Source: Pseudogemmobacter faecipullorum (GTDB lineage Bacteria > Pseudomonadota > Alphaproteobacteria > Rhodobacterales > Rhodobacteraceae). From it: DNA of 64,000 bases. A model generated the notes under the pieces. The model was not told where the DNA came from and searched no databases. It was given only the letters and a program-made list of their open reading frames with translations. Positions 43,125 to 52,731 of the stretch are shown here, in pieces. The position numbers and the translations under genes were made by a program. Within the stretch, counting starts at the first letter, position 1, and every line of letters begins with the position of its first letter. The stretch is from positions 1 through 64,000 of the forward strand of contig NZ_JACDXX010000011.1 of NCBI RefSeq assembly GCF_020539525.1, read 5' to 3'.

Positions 43125-44122
43125 GCTCGATTGATCTGACAGAGCCCGGCCTGCAGACCGGCAGCGAGGCGGGCGTGACCGAAGGGTTTGAAAGCCTGAG
43201 GCTGAGCCCGGCCCTGCCGCTGGAAGAAGAGATCATCGCCCGCGCCTCGGCCAATTATGAGCCTTTGCCGATGCTCGAGGTGATCTTCGGTCGCCTCGTC
43301 ACCAGCTATGCGCCAATGCTGAAAAGCCAGGGCGGATTTCTCTGCGAGGCCACGAGCCATAAGCTCAGCTATCAGAGCTGGGGCCGGGCGGTTGAGGCGC
43401 TGGATGAATTCGGTGTGGCCGCCATCGCCGCCAGCAGCCAGGGCGGCGATATTGCCATCGCTTTCGACGGTGCTTTCCTGCATGGCGCGATCGGCTCGAT
43501 GCTGGGTGGTAAGCCCGGCCCCGCCGATGTGCTGCGCCGGGTGCCGAGCACGCTGGAAAAGGCATTCGCGCACCGGCTGATCCAGGACAGTCTCAGCCAG
43601 CTGTCGCAGCTGATCAGCCGGATCGTCGAGGTGAATTTCACCCCTGATGCGGTTGAGGCCCCGGCGCAGATCAATTCCTTCCATAATGGCAATGCGATCA
43701 CGGCGGTGCTGGAGATGCAGGTGCAGATTGGCCTGCTGCCTGGCCGGGTCTCGATCCTGCTGCCGATGCAGACGCTTGAGCCGATGCGGCCGCAGCTGGG
43801 CAAGATGTTCCTTGGCGAGGAGCTGGGCCGCGATATCGGCTGGCGCGATCATTTCGCTGGCCATATCTCGGGGGCGAGCATGACGCTGACCGCCGAGCTG
43901 CACCGGCTGAGCTTGCCGCTGGCCGATGTTTTGCGCTGGCAGCCCGGCGCGGTGATCGATCTGGGTATTACCGAGGATCATGAGGCCAGCCTGATCTGCT
44001 CGGAGCGTGCCATCTTGCATGGCGCGACCGGGCGGCGGCGCAATGGCAGGCTGGCGATGCGCATCACCCGCGAGGCCGGCGAGCCGACAGAGGGAGAGGA
44101 TGATGATATCCTTACTGATTGA
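43121..44122 (+). CDS. fliM: Flagellar motor switch protein FliM
   Basis: C-ring subunit of 333 residues. The central CheC-like domain is recognisable (LEVIFGRLVTSYAPMLKSQGGFLCEA and FDGAFLHGAIGSMLGG), as is the C-terminal SpoA domain (LSLPLADVLRWQPGAVIDLGI). The N-terminal CheY-binding LSQxEID motif of enterobacterial FliM is not obvious; the start has LTEPGLQTGSE instead. Starts inside the fliL stop and overlaps the next gene by about 20 bases. Confidence 0.9.
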   Translation: MSSIDLTEPGLQTGSEAGVTEGFESLRLSPALPLEEEIIARASANYEPLPMLEVIFGRLVTSYAPMLKSQGGFLCEATSHKLSYQSWGRAVEALDEFGVAAIAASSQGGDIAIAFDGAFLHGAIGSMLGGKPGPADVLRRVPSTLEKAFAHRLIQDSLSQLSQLISRIVEVNFTPDAVEAPAQINSFHNGNAITAVLEMQVQIGLLPGRVSILLPMQTLEPMRPQLGKMFLGEELGRDIGWRDHFAGHISGASMTLTAELHRLSLPLADVLRWQPGAVIDLGITEDHEASLICSERAILHGATGRRRNGRLAMRITREAGEPTEGEDDDILTD

Positions 44123-44408
44123 TCTCGTCATCCTCGCGGCGCTGGCCGCCGCTTTGGTCTGGGGTGTGGTGCTGGCCCGGCGGATTGCCCGGCTGCAGGC
44201 GGCCTTAGCCGAGCTGGCCCCGGCGCTGCAGGCTTTTTGTGATGCGGTCGAGCAGTCGGAACGCTCGGTGGCTGAGATCCGGCGCGAGACCGACCGGATG
44301 AGTGAGGCCGGTTTGCGGGCCGCGCCGGAACCGGCAAAGCCTGCGACGGAGCGGCAGGATCTGGTGCGCCGCTTCTTTGCTGCAGCCCGGATGCGGCAGG
44401 AAGGCTGA
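44103..44408 (+). CDS. Small membrane-anchored flagellar protein (DUF6468-like)
   Basis: A 101-residue protein with one N-terminal membrane segment (SLLIDLVILAALAAALVWGVVLARRIARL) followed by a helical, charged cytoplasmic or periplasmic tail (VEQSERSVAEIRRETDRMSE). This layout resembles DUF6468 proteins found beside fliM in alphaproteobacteria. The function is unknown. Start: tandem ATGs at 44100 and 44103 behind AGGGAGAGG. Lies in frame overlap with the end of fliM and three bases before motE. Confidence 0.7.
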   Translation: MISLLIDLVILAALAAALVWGVVLARRIARLQAALAELAPALQAFCDAVEQSERSVAEIRRETDRMSEAGLRAAPEPAKPATERQDLVRRFFAAARMRQEG

Positions 44409-44411
44409 AGG

Positions 44412-45074
44412 ATGAAACGCATTGCATCAAAGGCCCCGCTGCTGCTCTCGATGGCGATCAGCCTTGGCATTTCCGGCGCCTTGGCAGCGCAGGAATTCGT
44501 GAAAGGGCCTTTGCCCGAGCCTGTGGCAACGGAAGCGCCAGCGCCAGCGCCGGAGGCGGAGGCAGGCGCAGAAGTGGCTCCGGGCGCCGAGCCGGTGCCC
44601 GAGGTCAATGCAGCGGAATCAAGCCGTGATGGGGCGGCGGGCGCGGTGTTGCCCGAACTGCTGGCCGCGGTTGCGGCCGAGCGCGCGGCGCTGAACCGCC
44701 GGGCGCTGGCGCTGGATAAGCGCGAGGCCGAGCTGGCCTTTGCCGCCGCCGCGCTGAGCGCGCAGGATCAGCAGCTGAGCCAGCTGAAAGATGAGATCGA
44801 GCGGCTGCTTGGTCTGGCCGAAGCCAGTCACACCGAGGATGTGACGCGGCTGGTCCGGATTTACCGGGCGATGAAACCGGCCGATGCGGCGGCGATCCTG
44901 TCGGATGCGGATCTTGAGGTTTCGGTTCTGGTGATCGCGGCCATGGCTGAGCGCGATTCCGGGCCGATCCTTGCCAAAATGAACAAGGTGCGCGCTCAGG
45001 CGATCTCGAAAATCATCCTCGAGCGCTCGCGCCTGCCGGGGGACCAGAATCTGGTCAATCTCAAGGTGAACTGA
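44412..45074 (+). CDS. motE: MotE-family flagellar motor protein
   Basis: A 220-residue exported protein. It has a signal peptide (about 1-26), an Ala/Pro/Glu-rich linker and a coiled-coil (about 85-135). The MotE-type C-terminal domain follows (VTRLVRIYRAMKPADAAAILSDADLEVSVLVIAAM and SGPILAKMNKVRAQAISKI), related to the MgtE N-terminal domain. In rhizobia MotE is a periplasmic chaperone needed for stator function with MotC. Last gene of the fliL operon and followed by a terminator. Confidence 0.88.
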   Translation: MKRIASKAPLLLSMAISLGISGALAAQEFVKGPLPEPVATEAPAPAPEAEAGAEVAPGAEPVPEVNAAESSRDGAAGAVLPELLAAVAAERAALNRRALALDKREAELAFAAAALSAQDQQLSQLKDEIERLLGLAEASHTEDVTRLVRIYRAMKPADAAAILSDADLEVSVLVIAAMAERDSGPILAKMNKVRAQAISKIILERSRLPGDQNLVNLKVN

Positions 45075-45079
45075 GATAT

Positions 45080-45113
45080 CCCTGCGCGGCCCGGGGGCAG
45101 GTACCGCGCAGGG
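45080..45113. terminator. Terminator between converging motE and flgL
   Basis: A 10-bp perfect stem CCCTGCGCGG / CCGCGCAGGG with a 14-base loop, followed by GGCTTTCCTC. It ends the fliL-fliM-motE operon. Confidence 0.75.
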
Positions 45114-45125
45114 GCTTTCCTCATT

Positions 45126-46139
45126 TCAGAGGAAATTCAGCAGCGACAGGTTTTTCAGCCTTACCGTCACCGCATAGCTGGCTTCGAGCTGGGCGCTGAG
45201 CGCCTCGAGCCGCGAGGCGACCTCATAGCCATCCACGCCTTCGATATCGACGACGCGGTTGTTATAGATGCCGCGCAGATTTTCCTGGCGCCCGATCATA
45301 TCCTCGACAAAATTCTGCTGATTGCCGAGGATGACCTCATGCGACTGCAGCCCGGAGATGCCTTTGCTCAGCGCGGCATTGGCCTCATCGACCCAGGCGC
45401 GGAAGGCGGCGGGATCGCTCAGCTTGTCGACATCGGTCTGGGCATACATCATCAGCCCCTTGAGCATATGCCGCACCGCCTCATCGCCGGCATTCATGCC
45501 AAATTCGAGGGTCGTGCCCTCATCGAGGCGGGCATTGGCCGAAATGTCCGAGCCGCCATAGGATGAGGTGAAATAGTTCGGGGTGGAGAGCGGCGCCCCG
45601 TTCAGGCCGAACCAGGCATCGAGATCGGCGATCTGGCTGGCGGCATCGCTCGCGCTCGCGCCTGGGGGCAGCTGCGCCTCGGCCAGGCTGTCGGGCAGGG
45701 CGAGGGGTTCGGCCTGGGTATTTTGCCCCGAGAACAGATATTCCCCGTCATAGACCGTGTTCAGCTGCGAGGTGATGCCCTTGATCAGCGCCCGGGCCTC
45801 GCTTTGCAGCACATCCCGGCTCTGGGTGCCGAGGCTGAGCGACAGGCTCAGCGCCTGAAAGCTCTGCAGGCTGCTGCGGACCCCGGAGACGAGGCCCGAG
45901 GTGATCCCCAGCCTGCCCTGCAGCAGGCGGTTTGAGGTGGCAAAGGCCTCGGTGCGGTCCATGCGGTTGCGCAGATCGAGGGTCTGGGCCGCGCGGAAGC
46001 TGCGATCGGCATAGACATCGGCCTTCAGCCCGGTGACCAGCTCCTGGCGGGCCTGATTGACGAGGCGGTCCTGCTCGGCGATGGCCTGGCGGCTGCTGAG
46101 GGATTTCTGCAGCGTTGAAATGGTAGAGATCGTGCTCAT
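45126..46139 (-). CDS. flgL: Hook-filament junction protein FlgL
   Basis: Hook-associated protein 3, 337 residues. The N-terminal flagellin-like helix contains QDRLVNQARQELVTGLK. The C-terminal D0 helix ends AVTVRLKNLSLLNFL, the FlgL signature. It joins FlgK to the filament. Eleven bases after flgK in the minus-strand operon flgE-flgK-flgL. Confidence 0.92.
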   Translation of the reverse strand: MSTISTISTLQKSLSSRQAIAEQDRLVNQARQELVTGLKADVYADRSFRAAQTLDLRNRMDRTEAFATSNRLLQGRLGITSGLVSGVRSSLQSFQALSLSLSLGTQSRDVLQSEARALIKGITSQLNTVYDGEYLFSGQNTQAEPLALPDSLAEAQLPPGASASDAASQIADLDAWFGLNGAPLSTPNYFTSSYGGSDISANARLDEGTTLEFGMNAGDEAVRHMLKGLMMYAQTDVDKLSDPAAFRAWVDEANAALSKGISGLQSHEVILGNQQNFVEDMIGRQENLRGIYNNRVVDIEGVDGYEVASRLEALSAQLEASYAVTVRLKNLSLLNFL

Positions 46140-46150
46140 ATCAGGGCTCC

Positions 46151-47536
46151 TCAGACTGCATCCATCAGTGAATCCAGCATCTGCTGCAGGGTGGACAGGA
46201 CCTTGGCATTCGCGGCATAGCTCTGCTCGATCACCATCAGGACCTGAAGTTCATCATCGACATTCACGCCCTGCAGATTCTGGCGTGAGGCGCTGATCGT
46301 GGCGCCGGACAGCTCGGCCGACTGCACCGCGCGTTCGGCCGAAACCCGCATCTGCTGCTGGCCCGCGACCATATTGGCGGCGCGCTCGGCCAGCGACTGC
46401 CCCCCGGCCGGGCGCTGGTCAATGCTGCTGATCAGAGCGTTGACAATGGTGGAGGAGCCAGGCTCGAGCGTGGTGGCCGTGCCAAAACCGCTGACCAGCA
46501 GCCCGGCATTGCCGCCCAGGGCCGGATCGGCGGCGCGGTTCACCATCAGCCGGGCCGCAAGGCCGGAACTGTCGAGGCCGGGCGTGCCGAGGGCGCTGTC
46601 GGTGAACAGGCCATGCGCGCCGGGGGCGAGGGTCGGATCGGCGGCCGAAAACCGGGCGATCAGATCGGCGGCAAAGCCGTCAAGCTCGCCGCGGATCTTT
46701 GGAATGGCGGTATCGCGCAGCTCCATCAGCCCGGCCAGGCTGCCCGAGCTGAAGCCGCGGTTGCCGTTGCGCCCGGGGGTGATATCGGTATCGCCGGCGC
46801 GCAGACTGCCGGTGCCGGGCTCATAGCTGAGCGTGCTGACCCGCCGGCCCTGGACCAGTTCGGTGCCGCCGGCAGTATAGACGCTGACCGCGCCATCGGG
46901 TGAGCTGGTGATCTGGATATCCATATAGCCGGACACCTGATCGAGCAGCCGCCCCATCTCATCGAGCAGCTCCGCGCCCTCAACCCCGCCCGATCCGGTC
47001 TGCATCAGGCGCATATTGATCTGCCCGATCCGGGTCAGCCGGTCATTCAGATCCGAGACATCATAGCGGATGTTCAGATCGACCTCGCTGCTGAGCGCAT
47101 TGGCGACCTGGGCCAGATCATTGATCTGACGGGCCAGGCCCTTGGCCATTTCCACCGTACCCTGCTGCGCCGCCTGATTATTCGGGCTGCCCGACAGGGT
47201 GATCAGCGCATTATAGACCTCATTCAGCCCGGCCGAGGGCGAGGTGGCATCATCGGGCTGGCCGAGCAGATCGGTATAGCTTTTCAGCCCCTCGGCCAGG
47301 GTCTGGCTGCGCGCCAGTTCCGAACGGTTGCCACGGTCGAGCCGGTCAAGCAGCGAGTTCACCTCGCGCGAGATACCGGCCACCGCCACCGTGCCATGCC
47401 GGGTGACCAGATCCGCGGATTTGCGGGTATAGCCCTCGGTCGAGGCGTTCGAGATATTGCGCGCCACCAGATCCGATTGCAGCGCGGTGGTGCGCAGGCC
47501 CGCGGTCGCGATATTAAAGGCGCTGGAAATGCCCAT
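46151..47536 (-). CDS. flgK: Hook-associated protein FlgK
   Basis: Hook-associated protein 1, 461 residues. It has the conserved N-terminus (AFNIATAGLRTTALQSDLVARNISNASTEGYTRKS). The C-terminal helix (QNLQGVNVDDELQVLMVIEQSYAANAKVLSTLQQMLDSLM) is the standard FlgK ending. The NISNA and GYTRK elements are the rod/hook family signature. Fifteen bases after flgE. Confidence 0.95.
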   Translation of the reverse strand: MGISSAFNIATAGLRTTALQSDLVARNISNASTEGYTRKSADLVTRHGTVAVAGISREVNSLLDRLDRGNRSELARSQTLAEGLKSYTDLLGQPDDATSPSAGLNEVYNALITLSGSPNNQAAQQGTVEMAKGLARQINDLAQVANALSSEVDLNIRYDVSDLNDRLTRIGQINMRLMQTGSGGVEGAELLDEMGRLLDQVSGYMDIQITSSPDGAVSVYTAGGTELVQGRRVSTLSYEPGTGSLRAGDTDITPGRNGNRGFSSGSLAGLMELRDTAIPKIRGELDGFAADLIARFSAADPTLAPGAHGLFTDSALGTPGLDSSGLAARLMVNRAADPALGGNAGLLVSGFGTATTLEPGSSTIVNALISSIDQRPAGGQSLAERAANMVAGQQQMRVSAERAVQSAELSGATISASRQNLQGVNVDDELQVLMVIEQSYAANAKVLSTLQQMLDSLMDAV

Positions 47537-47551
47537 GATCCGCTACCCCGC

Positions 47552-48838
47552 TCAGCGCTTCAGACTGTTGATCTCCTGCAGCATTTCATCGGCTGCAGTG
47601 ATGATCTTGGCATTCGAGGAGTAGGCGCGCTGGATCCGGATCAGATCGGTCAGCTCGGTCGCCACCTCGACGGTTGAGCTTTCAAGCGCCCCGGCGAGGA
47701 TGACGCCGTTCTTGCCGCTGCCTGCCGTGCCGAGCATCAGATCCCCGGCGCCGCGCCCGGCCTGATAGGCATTGCCATCGATCAGCGTCAGCCCGTCGGG
47801 ATTGGTCACCTGGGCCAGCGGCACCTCATAAAGACCGATGCGCCGCCCGTCCTCAAACACGCCCCAGATCGTGCCCTGCTGATCGGTCTCGGTCCGCGCC
47901 AGCATGGTCTGGCCCGAACCATCGGCCTTGAATTTCTGCGGGGTGAAATCGCCGACGAACTGCTGCACTCCGGAATAGGTGCCTGGCTTACCGAGCGAGA
48001 GGGTGATCGGAAGATCATCGCCATTGGCATTCACGGTGAGCGAAATCTCTCCGTCAGGGCTGACCGTCATGCCGGTGCCGCTGCTGACCAGGGTATAGCT
48101 CTCCGGCGCGCCGGGGGTGGCCCCGGCATTCTGGAAGGTGACATTGATCACGCCATGGGTGCGCCCGGTGCTGTCAGTGATCGTCAGATCCCAGGCGTTC
48201 TGGGTGGTGGTCGGCTGCCAGGACAGGGTCATTTTCTCATTGCGGCCCAGCTGGGTGTAGAATTCCATGCTCGACAGGAAGGGTGCGCCCGGCGGGGTGA
48301 CGCCGGTTTCCTGGGCCGGCAGATTGCCCGAGACGCTGGCCTCGGTGGTCGGCTCGGCCGGCAGCTGCAGATCGCCGATGCGCACCGATTTGAGGCCGCC
48401 AAAACCCGAGCGGTCAACCGGCCCGGCAATGCCGGTCTGCGGATCCAGCTCATAGGCGGCAAGGTAATAGCCGGCGCTGTTCACCAGATAGCCGTTCTCA
48501 TCTTGCTTGAAGCCACCGGCCCTGGTCAGGAAGTAATTGGACAAAAGCGGATCATCGGGGTTTTTCGACACCACGAAGAAGCCCGAGCCCGAGACCGCCA
48601 TATCATAGGGCGAACCGGTGGGATTGATCATGCCCGAGCTGCTGATATCGCTGCCATTCACCGCTTTCACGCCGGAGACCGCACCGGCTCCGGGCACGGA
48701 CTGGGTGACCATATCGGCGAAGGTGCGCTTATAGCCGACCGTATTGGCATTGGCGATATTCTCAGAGATCCGCGCGACCGAGGTCGCATTTGCCATCAGG
48801 CCCGAAACGGCCGTGGACATAGCGCCGGAAATTCCCAT
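47552..48838 (-). CDS. flgE: Flagellar hook protein FlgE
   Basis: Hook subunit, 428 residues. The N-terminal signature (MSTAVSGLMANATSVARISENIANANTVGYKRTFADMV) and the C-terminal signature (ALESSTVEVATELTDLIRIQRAYSSNAKIITAADEMLQEI) flank a central beta-rich region. First of flgE-flgK-flgL; the TPR-like gene lies 32 bases upstream on the same strand and may share its transcript. Confidence 0.96.
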   Translation of the reverse strand: MGISGAMSTAVSGLMANATSVARISENIANANTVGYKRTFADMVTQSVPGAGAVSGVKAVNGSDISSSGMINPTGSPYDMAVSGSGFFVVSKNPDDPLLSNYFLTRAGGFKQDENGYLVNSAGYYLAAYELDPQTGIAGPVDRSGFGGLKSVRIGDLQLPAEPTTEASVSGNLPAQETGVTPPGAPFLSSMEFYTQLGRNEKMTLSWQPTTTQNAWDLTITDSTGRTHGVINVTFQNAGATPGAPESYTLVSSGTGMTVSPDGEISLTVNANGDDLPITLSLGKPGTYSGVQQFVGDFTPQKFKADGSGQTMLARTETDQQGTIWGVFEDGRRIGLYEVPLAQVTNPDGLTLIDGNAYQAGRGAGDLMLGTAGSGKNGVILAGALESSTVEVATELTDLIRIQRAYSSNAKIITAADEMLQEINSLKR

Positions 48839-48870
48839 TTTTCAGATCCTTCTGGTCAGATATTGGCGGT

Positions 48871-51072
48871 TCATCGCAAAACAGTCCCGGCCAGGGCCGG
48901 GGTCGGGGCGCCTGGTTCAGGGGAAAGCGCAGACTGCCCTTCGGGGGCGGTATCGATGGGCTGTGCCAGCAGCAGCCGGGCCGCATCGCGGGCGGAGCCG
49001 GCGCGTTCAAGCATGATGTCGCTGATCTCATGCGACAGCGGCTGCAGCAGCGGCATAGGCGTGTCGAGAGCGGCAAAAAGCGCGCGGCGCTCGGGGAAAG
49101 CGGCGCCCTCCTGGCTGTTTTGCAGCACGTTGAAATACTCGGTGGCCTGCAGCGTGGCGCCGCTCTGATGCGCGGTCAGCACGGCGTAAAGCGCCTCGCC
49201 GGGCAGGCCGGCAAAGCCCGGCCCTTCGGCCAGTTTCTGATGCGCGGCAAAGGCTGCGCGGCTCAGCCCGGCCTCTCTGGCGCTGCGGGCGTAAAGCGCC
49301 AGCTCGGGGGCGGTTCTGAAAGCGGGGGGCAAAGCCGTGACCGGGGCCGCGCCAGCGGCGATGGCGCTGAGGCTATAGCGGCCCTGCAGCTCCTCAAAGC
49401 GCGGCAGGCCTTCGCGGGCCAGGGCCAGACGGGCGCGGCCAGGGTTATGGCTGAGCAGCCAGGCCTCGGCCTCGAGCAGCGGGATCTCTGCGGCCTGTTT
49501 TTCCGGCGGGGCCGGGGCGTCAATGCGGTTCAGGTCGATCTGCAGCGCCGAATATTCCGAGGCGGCGGCAACGCTCAGCCCGGCGCGGCCATAGGCGCGG
49601 GCCAGAGCCTTGCGCGCAATCGGCCAGACCGGATCGAGGCGGTAGAAAGGCTCGACCTGGCGCAAAGTGGTCAGATAGGTTTCAAGGCTGATCGCCTCAG
49701 CCTCGATCGCCGCGGCAAAGGCGGCCAGCGCCAGGGCACCGCGTTCATGCGCCAGCACGGCCTCGGGCGTGCCGGGATGGTCCTGGCGGATCTTGCCCAT
49801 AATATCCAGCGCCAGCGGGATATCACCCAGATCCTCGGCCACCTGGGCCAGACGGGCGCGCAGGATCAGCGCCTCATAATCATGGCGCCACTGATTGACG
49901 CCCTCGCTGAGAATATCGCGCAGCGCTGGCAGCAGCTTCGGATCTTTGCGCAAAAGCGCTAGATCGGCCATGGCAATCCGCGCCCTTTGTGCTGCGAGAT
50001 CATGGCCTTCGGCGGCGCGGGCGAAATAGTCAAAAGCCTGTTCCGGCATGTCATAGACCAGGGCCAGCCGCCCCATCATCAGATGATAGACCGGCTCCTG
50101 CGGCAGGCGGGTCGCCTCACGCGCGCCGCGCAGCAGCCCTTCGGCAATGCGGTGATCGCCGCGTAGCAGCGCCATATCGAAGAGTTTTGGCAGCAGGCGC
50201 GAGATCACCGGCTCGGAATGGTTCTGCAGCTCGGCGACCGCCTCGGTCAGGCTGGCCCCGGCGGGGCCAGTCTCGCCCGGCAGCCTTCTGACCGAAGCGA
50301 AAGCGGCGAGCTGCCAGAGGCTATGCTCTTCGAGCAGCGCCGCGGCTTCCGGCTCAGCCGGTGCTCCGGCGAGGATATCGAGCATGATGCCGGTTGCTTT
50401 CCAGCGGCCCAGCAGTTCGGGCTGATCCTCGAGGCCCTGCGCACGGGCGCGGTCGTGGAAAGAGCGCGCCTCGGGCAGCAGAAGCTGTGCCATCATCATC
50501 TGGCTCAGCGCCAGCGAGATCCCGGCCCGGGCCTCTGGCGCGGCCTGTTGCAGCTGCTGTAGCAGCGCCGCGCGATCGCGCAGGAAATTGCCAGCCGCGA
50601 AATCAGCGGTGCGGATCAGCGGCAGCTTTTCTGTCACTGCCGGGCTCACCGTTGCGGCGGTGCGGCCCTCAGCCGCAGCTGGGGGGGGGAGGGGCGTGGC
50701 CGGGGTAAATTCCGGCGCCGGCTGCAGCGCGGGATCAAAAGGCGGGGCGCTGTCGGCTATGGGCGGCGGGGCCTGGGCCGGGCCTTCGCCCGGCGCGGGG
50801 GCTGCTGCCGGGGCCAGGGCTGCGAGCTCTGCCTCACGCGGCGCCTCATTCTGCGCCCGCCAGACCGGGCGCAGTTTCGGCAGGTCGCGATAGGTGATCC
50901 TGTCCGGACGCGGCGGCGGGCGCGGCAGGGTGCGGCCCAGCCAGGCACCGAAATCCTCTGCCCCGGCCGCATCCGCGACCTGTGCCAGGGCAGGGGGGGG
51001 CAGGAGCAGCGCATAAATGGCCAGCGCCGCCTGAAGCGAGCTGTGCCATTTGCCGCGCCGTTTTCCTGTCAT
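48871..51072 (-). CDS. Large exported TPR-like protein in the flagellar cluster
   Basis: A 733-residue protein with a signal peptide (about 1-30, ending ALA) and a Pro/Ala-rich linker (about 90-150). A long alpha-helical region then shows tetratricopeptide-like pairs (VYHLMMGRLALVYDMPEQAFDYFARAAEGHDLAAQR; DYEALILRARLAQVAEDLGDIPLALDIMGKI). It lies between flgE and the divergent flgF operon. Periplasmic helical proteins such as MotC of rhizobia, and TPR motor proteins reported for the C. sphaeroides fla2 system, are the nearest functional ideas. No motif settles this. Role in stator assembly is inferred from location. Confidence 0.7.
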   Translation of the reverse strand: MTGKRRGKWHSSLQAALAIYALLLPPPALAQVADAAGAEDFGAWLGRTLPRPPPRPDRITYRDLPKLRPVWRAQNEAPREAELAALAPAAAPAPGEGPAQAPPPIADSAPPFDPALQPAPEFTPATPLPPPAAAEGRTAATVSPAVTEKLPLIRTADFAAGNFLRDRAALLQQLQQAAPEARAGISLALSQMMMAQLLLPEARSFHDRARAQGLEDQPELLGRWKATGIMLDILAGAPAEPEAAALLEEHSLWQLAAFASVRRLPGETGPAGASLTEAVAELQNHSEPVISRLLPKLFDMALLRGDHRIAEGLLRGAREATRLPQEPVYHLMMGRLALVYDMPEQAFDYFARAAEGHDLAAQRARIAMADLALLRKDPKLLPALRDILSEGVNQWRHDYEALILRARLAQVAEDLGDIPLALDIMGKIRQDHPGTPEAVLAHERGALALAAFAAAIEAEAISLETYLTTLRQVEPFYRLDPVWPIARKALARAYGRAGLSVAAASEYSALQIDLNRIDAPAPPEKQAAEIPLLEAEAWLLSHNPGRARLALAREGLPRFEELQGRYSLSAIAAGAAPVTALPPAFRTAPELALYARSAREAGLSRAAFAAHQKLAEGPGFAGLPGEALYAVLTAHQSGATLQATEYFNVLQNSQEGAAFPERRALFAALDTPMPLLQPLSHEISDIMLERAGSARDAARLLLAQPIDTAPEGQSALSPEPGAPTPALAGTVLR

Positions 51073-51178
51073 CCTTGCCTCATGTCATAGCTGCATCATT
51101 TCAATGCACATTTTATTCTTGCAATACTTGTCACAATCCATGAAATCAACATCAATAACAAGGATGAGGCATGTCGTC

Positions 51179-51922
51179 ATGGATACCACGGCTTATCTGC
51201 CGCTTGCCGCTGCGGCCGGGCTGCAGCGCAGCCTTGATGTGACGGCGCATAACCTGGCCAATGCCAGCACGGCGGGCTATCGCGGCCAGCGCCTGGTGTT
51301 TGAAAGCCTGCTGGCCGAGGCGCCGACCGACAGGGCCCCGCCCGCCGCCTATGGTCATGACCGCCTCACCTATTCCGACCTGTCGCAGGGCGCGCTGACC
51401 ACCACCGGCAATCCTCTGGATCTGGCGATCCAGGGCGAGGGCTGGTTTGGCTATGAAGCGGAGGATGGGCAGATCGCGCTTGGCCGCGATGGCCGGCTGG
51501 TCATTGATGCGGCGGGATTGCTGATGACCACCGCCGGGCGTCCGGTGCTTGATGCCGGGGGCGGCCAGATCCAGCTCGACCCCGAGGCCGGTCCGCCCTC
51601 GATTGGCCGCGACGGTACGATCTCGGATGCGGCGGGCAATAATCTCGGTCAGATCGGCCTGTTTACGGCAGAAGGGGTCGAGACCTGGGCGCGGCTGGGC
51701 GAAAGCCTGTTTCAGCCGCGCAACGGCCAGCCGGTGGCGCTGGAACCGGCTGAGGCTCCGGTGATGATCCAGGGCGCGCTCGAGGGGTCAAATATCAATC
51801 CGGTCACCGAAATGGTGCGGCTGATCGGCATTCAGCGCAGCTTTGACCAGGTGATGAAAGTCACCGGCAACCATGATGATCTGCGCCGCAGCACGCTGCA
51901 GCGCCTCGGCCAGAGCGCCTGA
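51179..51922 (+). CDS. flgF: Flagellar proximal rod protein FlgF
   Basis: Rod protein of 247 residues. The signature AAGLQRSLDVTAHNLANASTAGYRGQ is near the start, and VTEMVRLIGIQRSFDQVMKV lies near the C-terminus. Start: the ATG at 51179 has GATGAGG about nine bases upstream. An in-frame ATG at 51164 is an alternative, and the frame open to 51050 runs through the promoter. First gene of flgF-flgG-flgA-flgH-(54136). ATTCTTGCA-ATACTTG at 51116-51130, about 50 bases upstream, resembles elements before fliF. Confidence 0.93.
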   Translation: MDTTAYLPLAAAAGLQRSLDVTAHNLANASTAGYRGQRLVFESLLAEAPTDRAPPAAYGHDRLTYSDLSQGALTTTGNPLDLAIQGEGWFGYEAEDGQIALGRDGRLVIDAAGLLMTTAGRPVLDAGGGQIQLDPEAGPPSIGRDGTISDAAGNNLGQIGLFTAEGVETWARLGESLFQPRNGQPVALEPAEAPVMIQGALEGSNINPVTEMVRLIGIQRSFDQVMKVTGNHDDLRRSTLQRLGQSA

Positions 51923-51942
51923 CCGGGCGAAGGGGAAAACAG

Positions 51943-52728
51943 ATGAGAGCTCTCGGAATTGCGGCATCGGGCATGCTGGCGCAGCAGACCAATGTCGATG
52001 TCATCTCGAATAATATCGCCAATGCCAATACCACCGGCTTCAAATCGGGCCGGGCCGCCTTTCAGGATCTGCTCTATCAGAGCGAGCGCCGCGAGGGCGC
52101 GCTGGTCGCCGCCGATGGCGCGGCGCGGCCGGTGGGGGTGGATATTGGCCTTGGCGTGGCGACGGCGGGGGTGGTGCGGCTGAACACCCAGGGCGGTCTG
52201 ACCGAAACCGGCAATGGCCTCGATGTGGCGATCCAGGGCCGGGGCTATTTCCAGGTGACTTTGCCCGATGGCAGCATGGCCTATACCCGCGCCGGGAATT
52301 TCTCACTGTCGGCTGAGGGAGAGATTGTCACGCTTGATGGCTATCTGCTCGATCCGGGCATTGCCGTGCCCGAGGATGCGCTGAGTGTCGAGATCAGCCC
52401 GGACGGCGTGGTCAGCGCGCGGATGGCCGATGCGGTCGAGCCGCAGCAGCTGGGCGAGATCACCCTTGCGGCTTTCGTCAATGAGCAGGGGCTGCGGCCG
52501 ATCGGCAATAACCTTCTGATCCAGACCCCGGCCTCGGGCGATCCGATGCTGGCCCAGGCGGGGGAGGAGGGTTTTGGCACTTTGCGGCAGAATTTCCTCG
52601 AGACCTCAAATGTGAATGTGATCCAGCAGATCACCGATCTGATCACCGCGCAGCGCGCCTATGAGATGAATTCCAAGGCGATCACCACGGCTGATCAGAT
52701 GATGCAGACCGCGACCCAGGTGCGCTGA
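51943..52728 (+). CDS. flgG: Flagellar distal rod protein FlgG
   Basis: Distal rod subunit of 261 residues, the standard FlgG length. N-terminus MRALGIAASGMLAQQTNVDV then ISNNIANANTTGFKSGRAAFQDLLY; C-terminus FLETSNVNVIQQITDLITAQRAYEMNSKAI. Both are strongly conserved. Twenty bases after flgF and three bases before flgA. Confidence 0.97.
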   Translation: MRALGIAASGMLAQQTNVDVISNNIANANTTGFKSGRAAFQDLLYQSERREGALVAADGAARPVGVDIGLGVATAGVVRLNTQGGLTETGNGLDVAIQGRGYFQVTLPDGSMAYTRAGNFSLSAEGEIVTLDGYLLDPGIAVPEDALSVEISPDGVVSARMADAVEPQQLGEITLAAFVNEQGLRPIGNNLLIQTPASGDPMLAQAGEEGFGTLRQNFLETSNVNVIQQITDLITAQRAYEMNSKAITTADQMMQTATQVR

Positions 52729-52731
52729 GCC

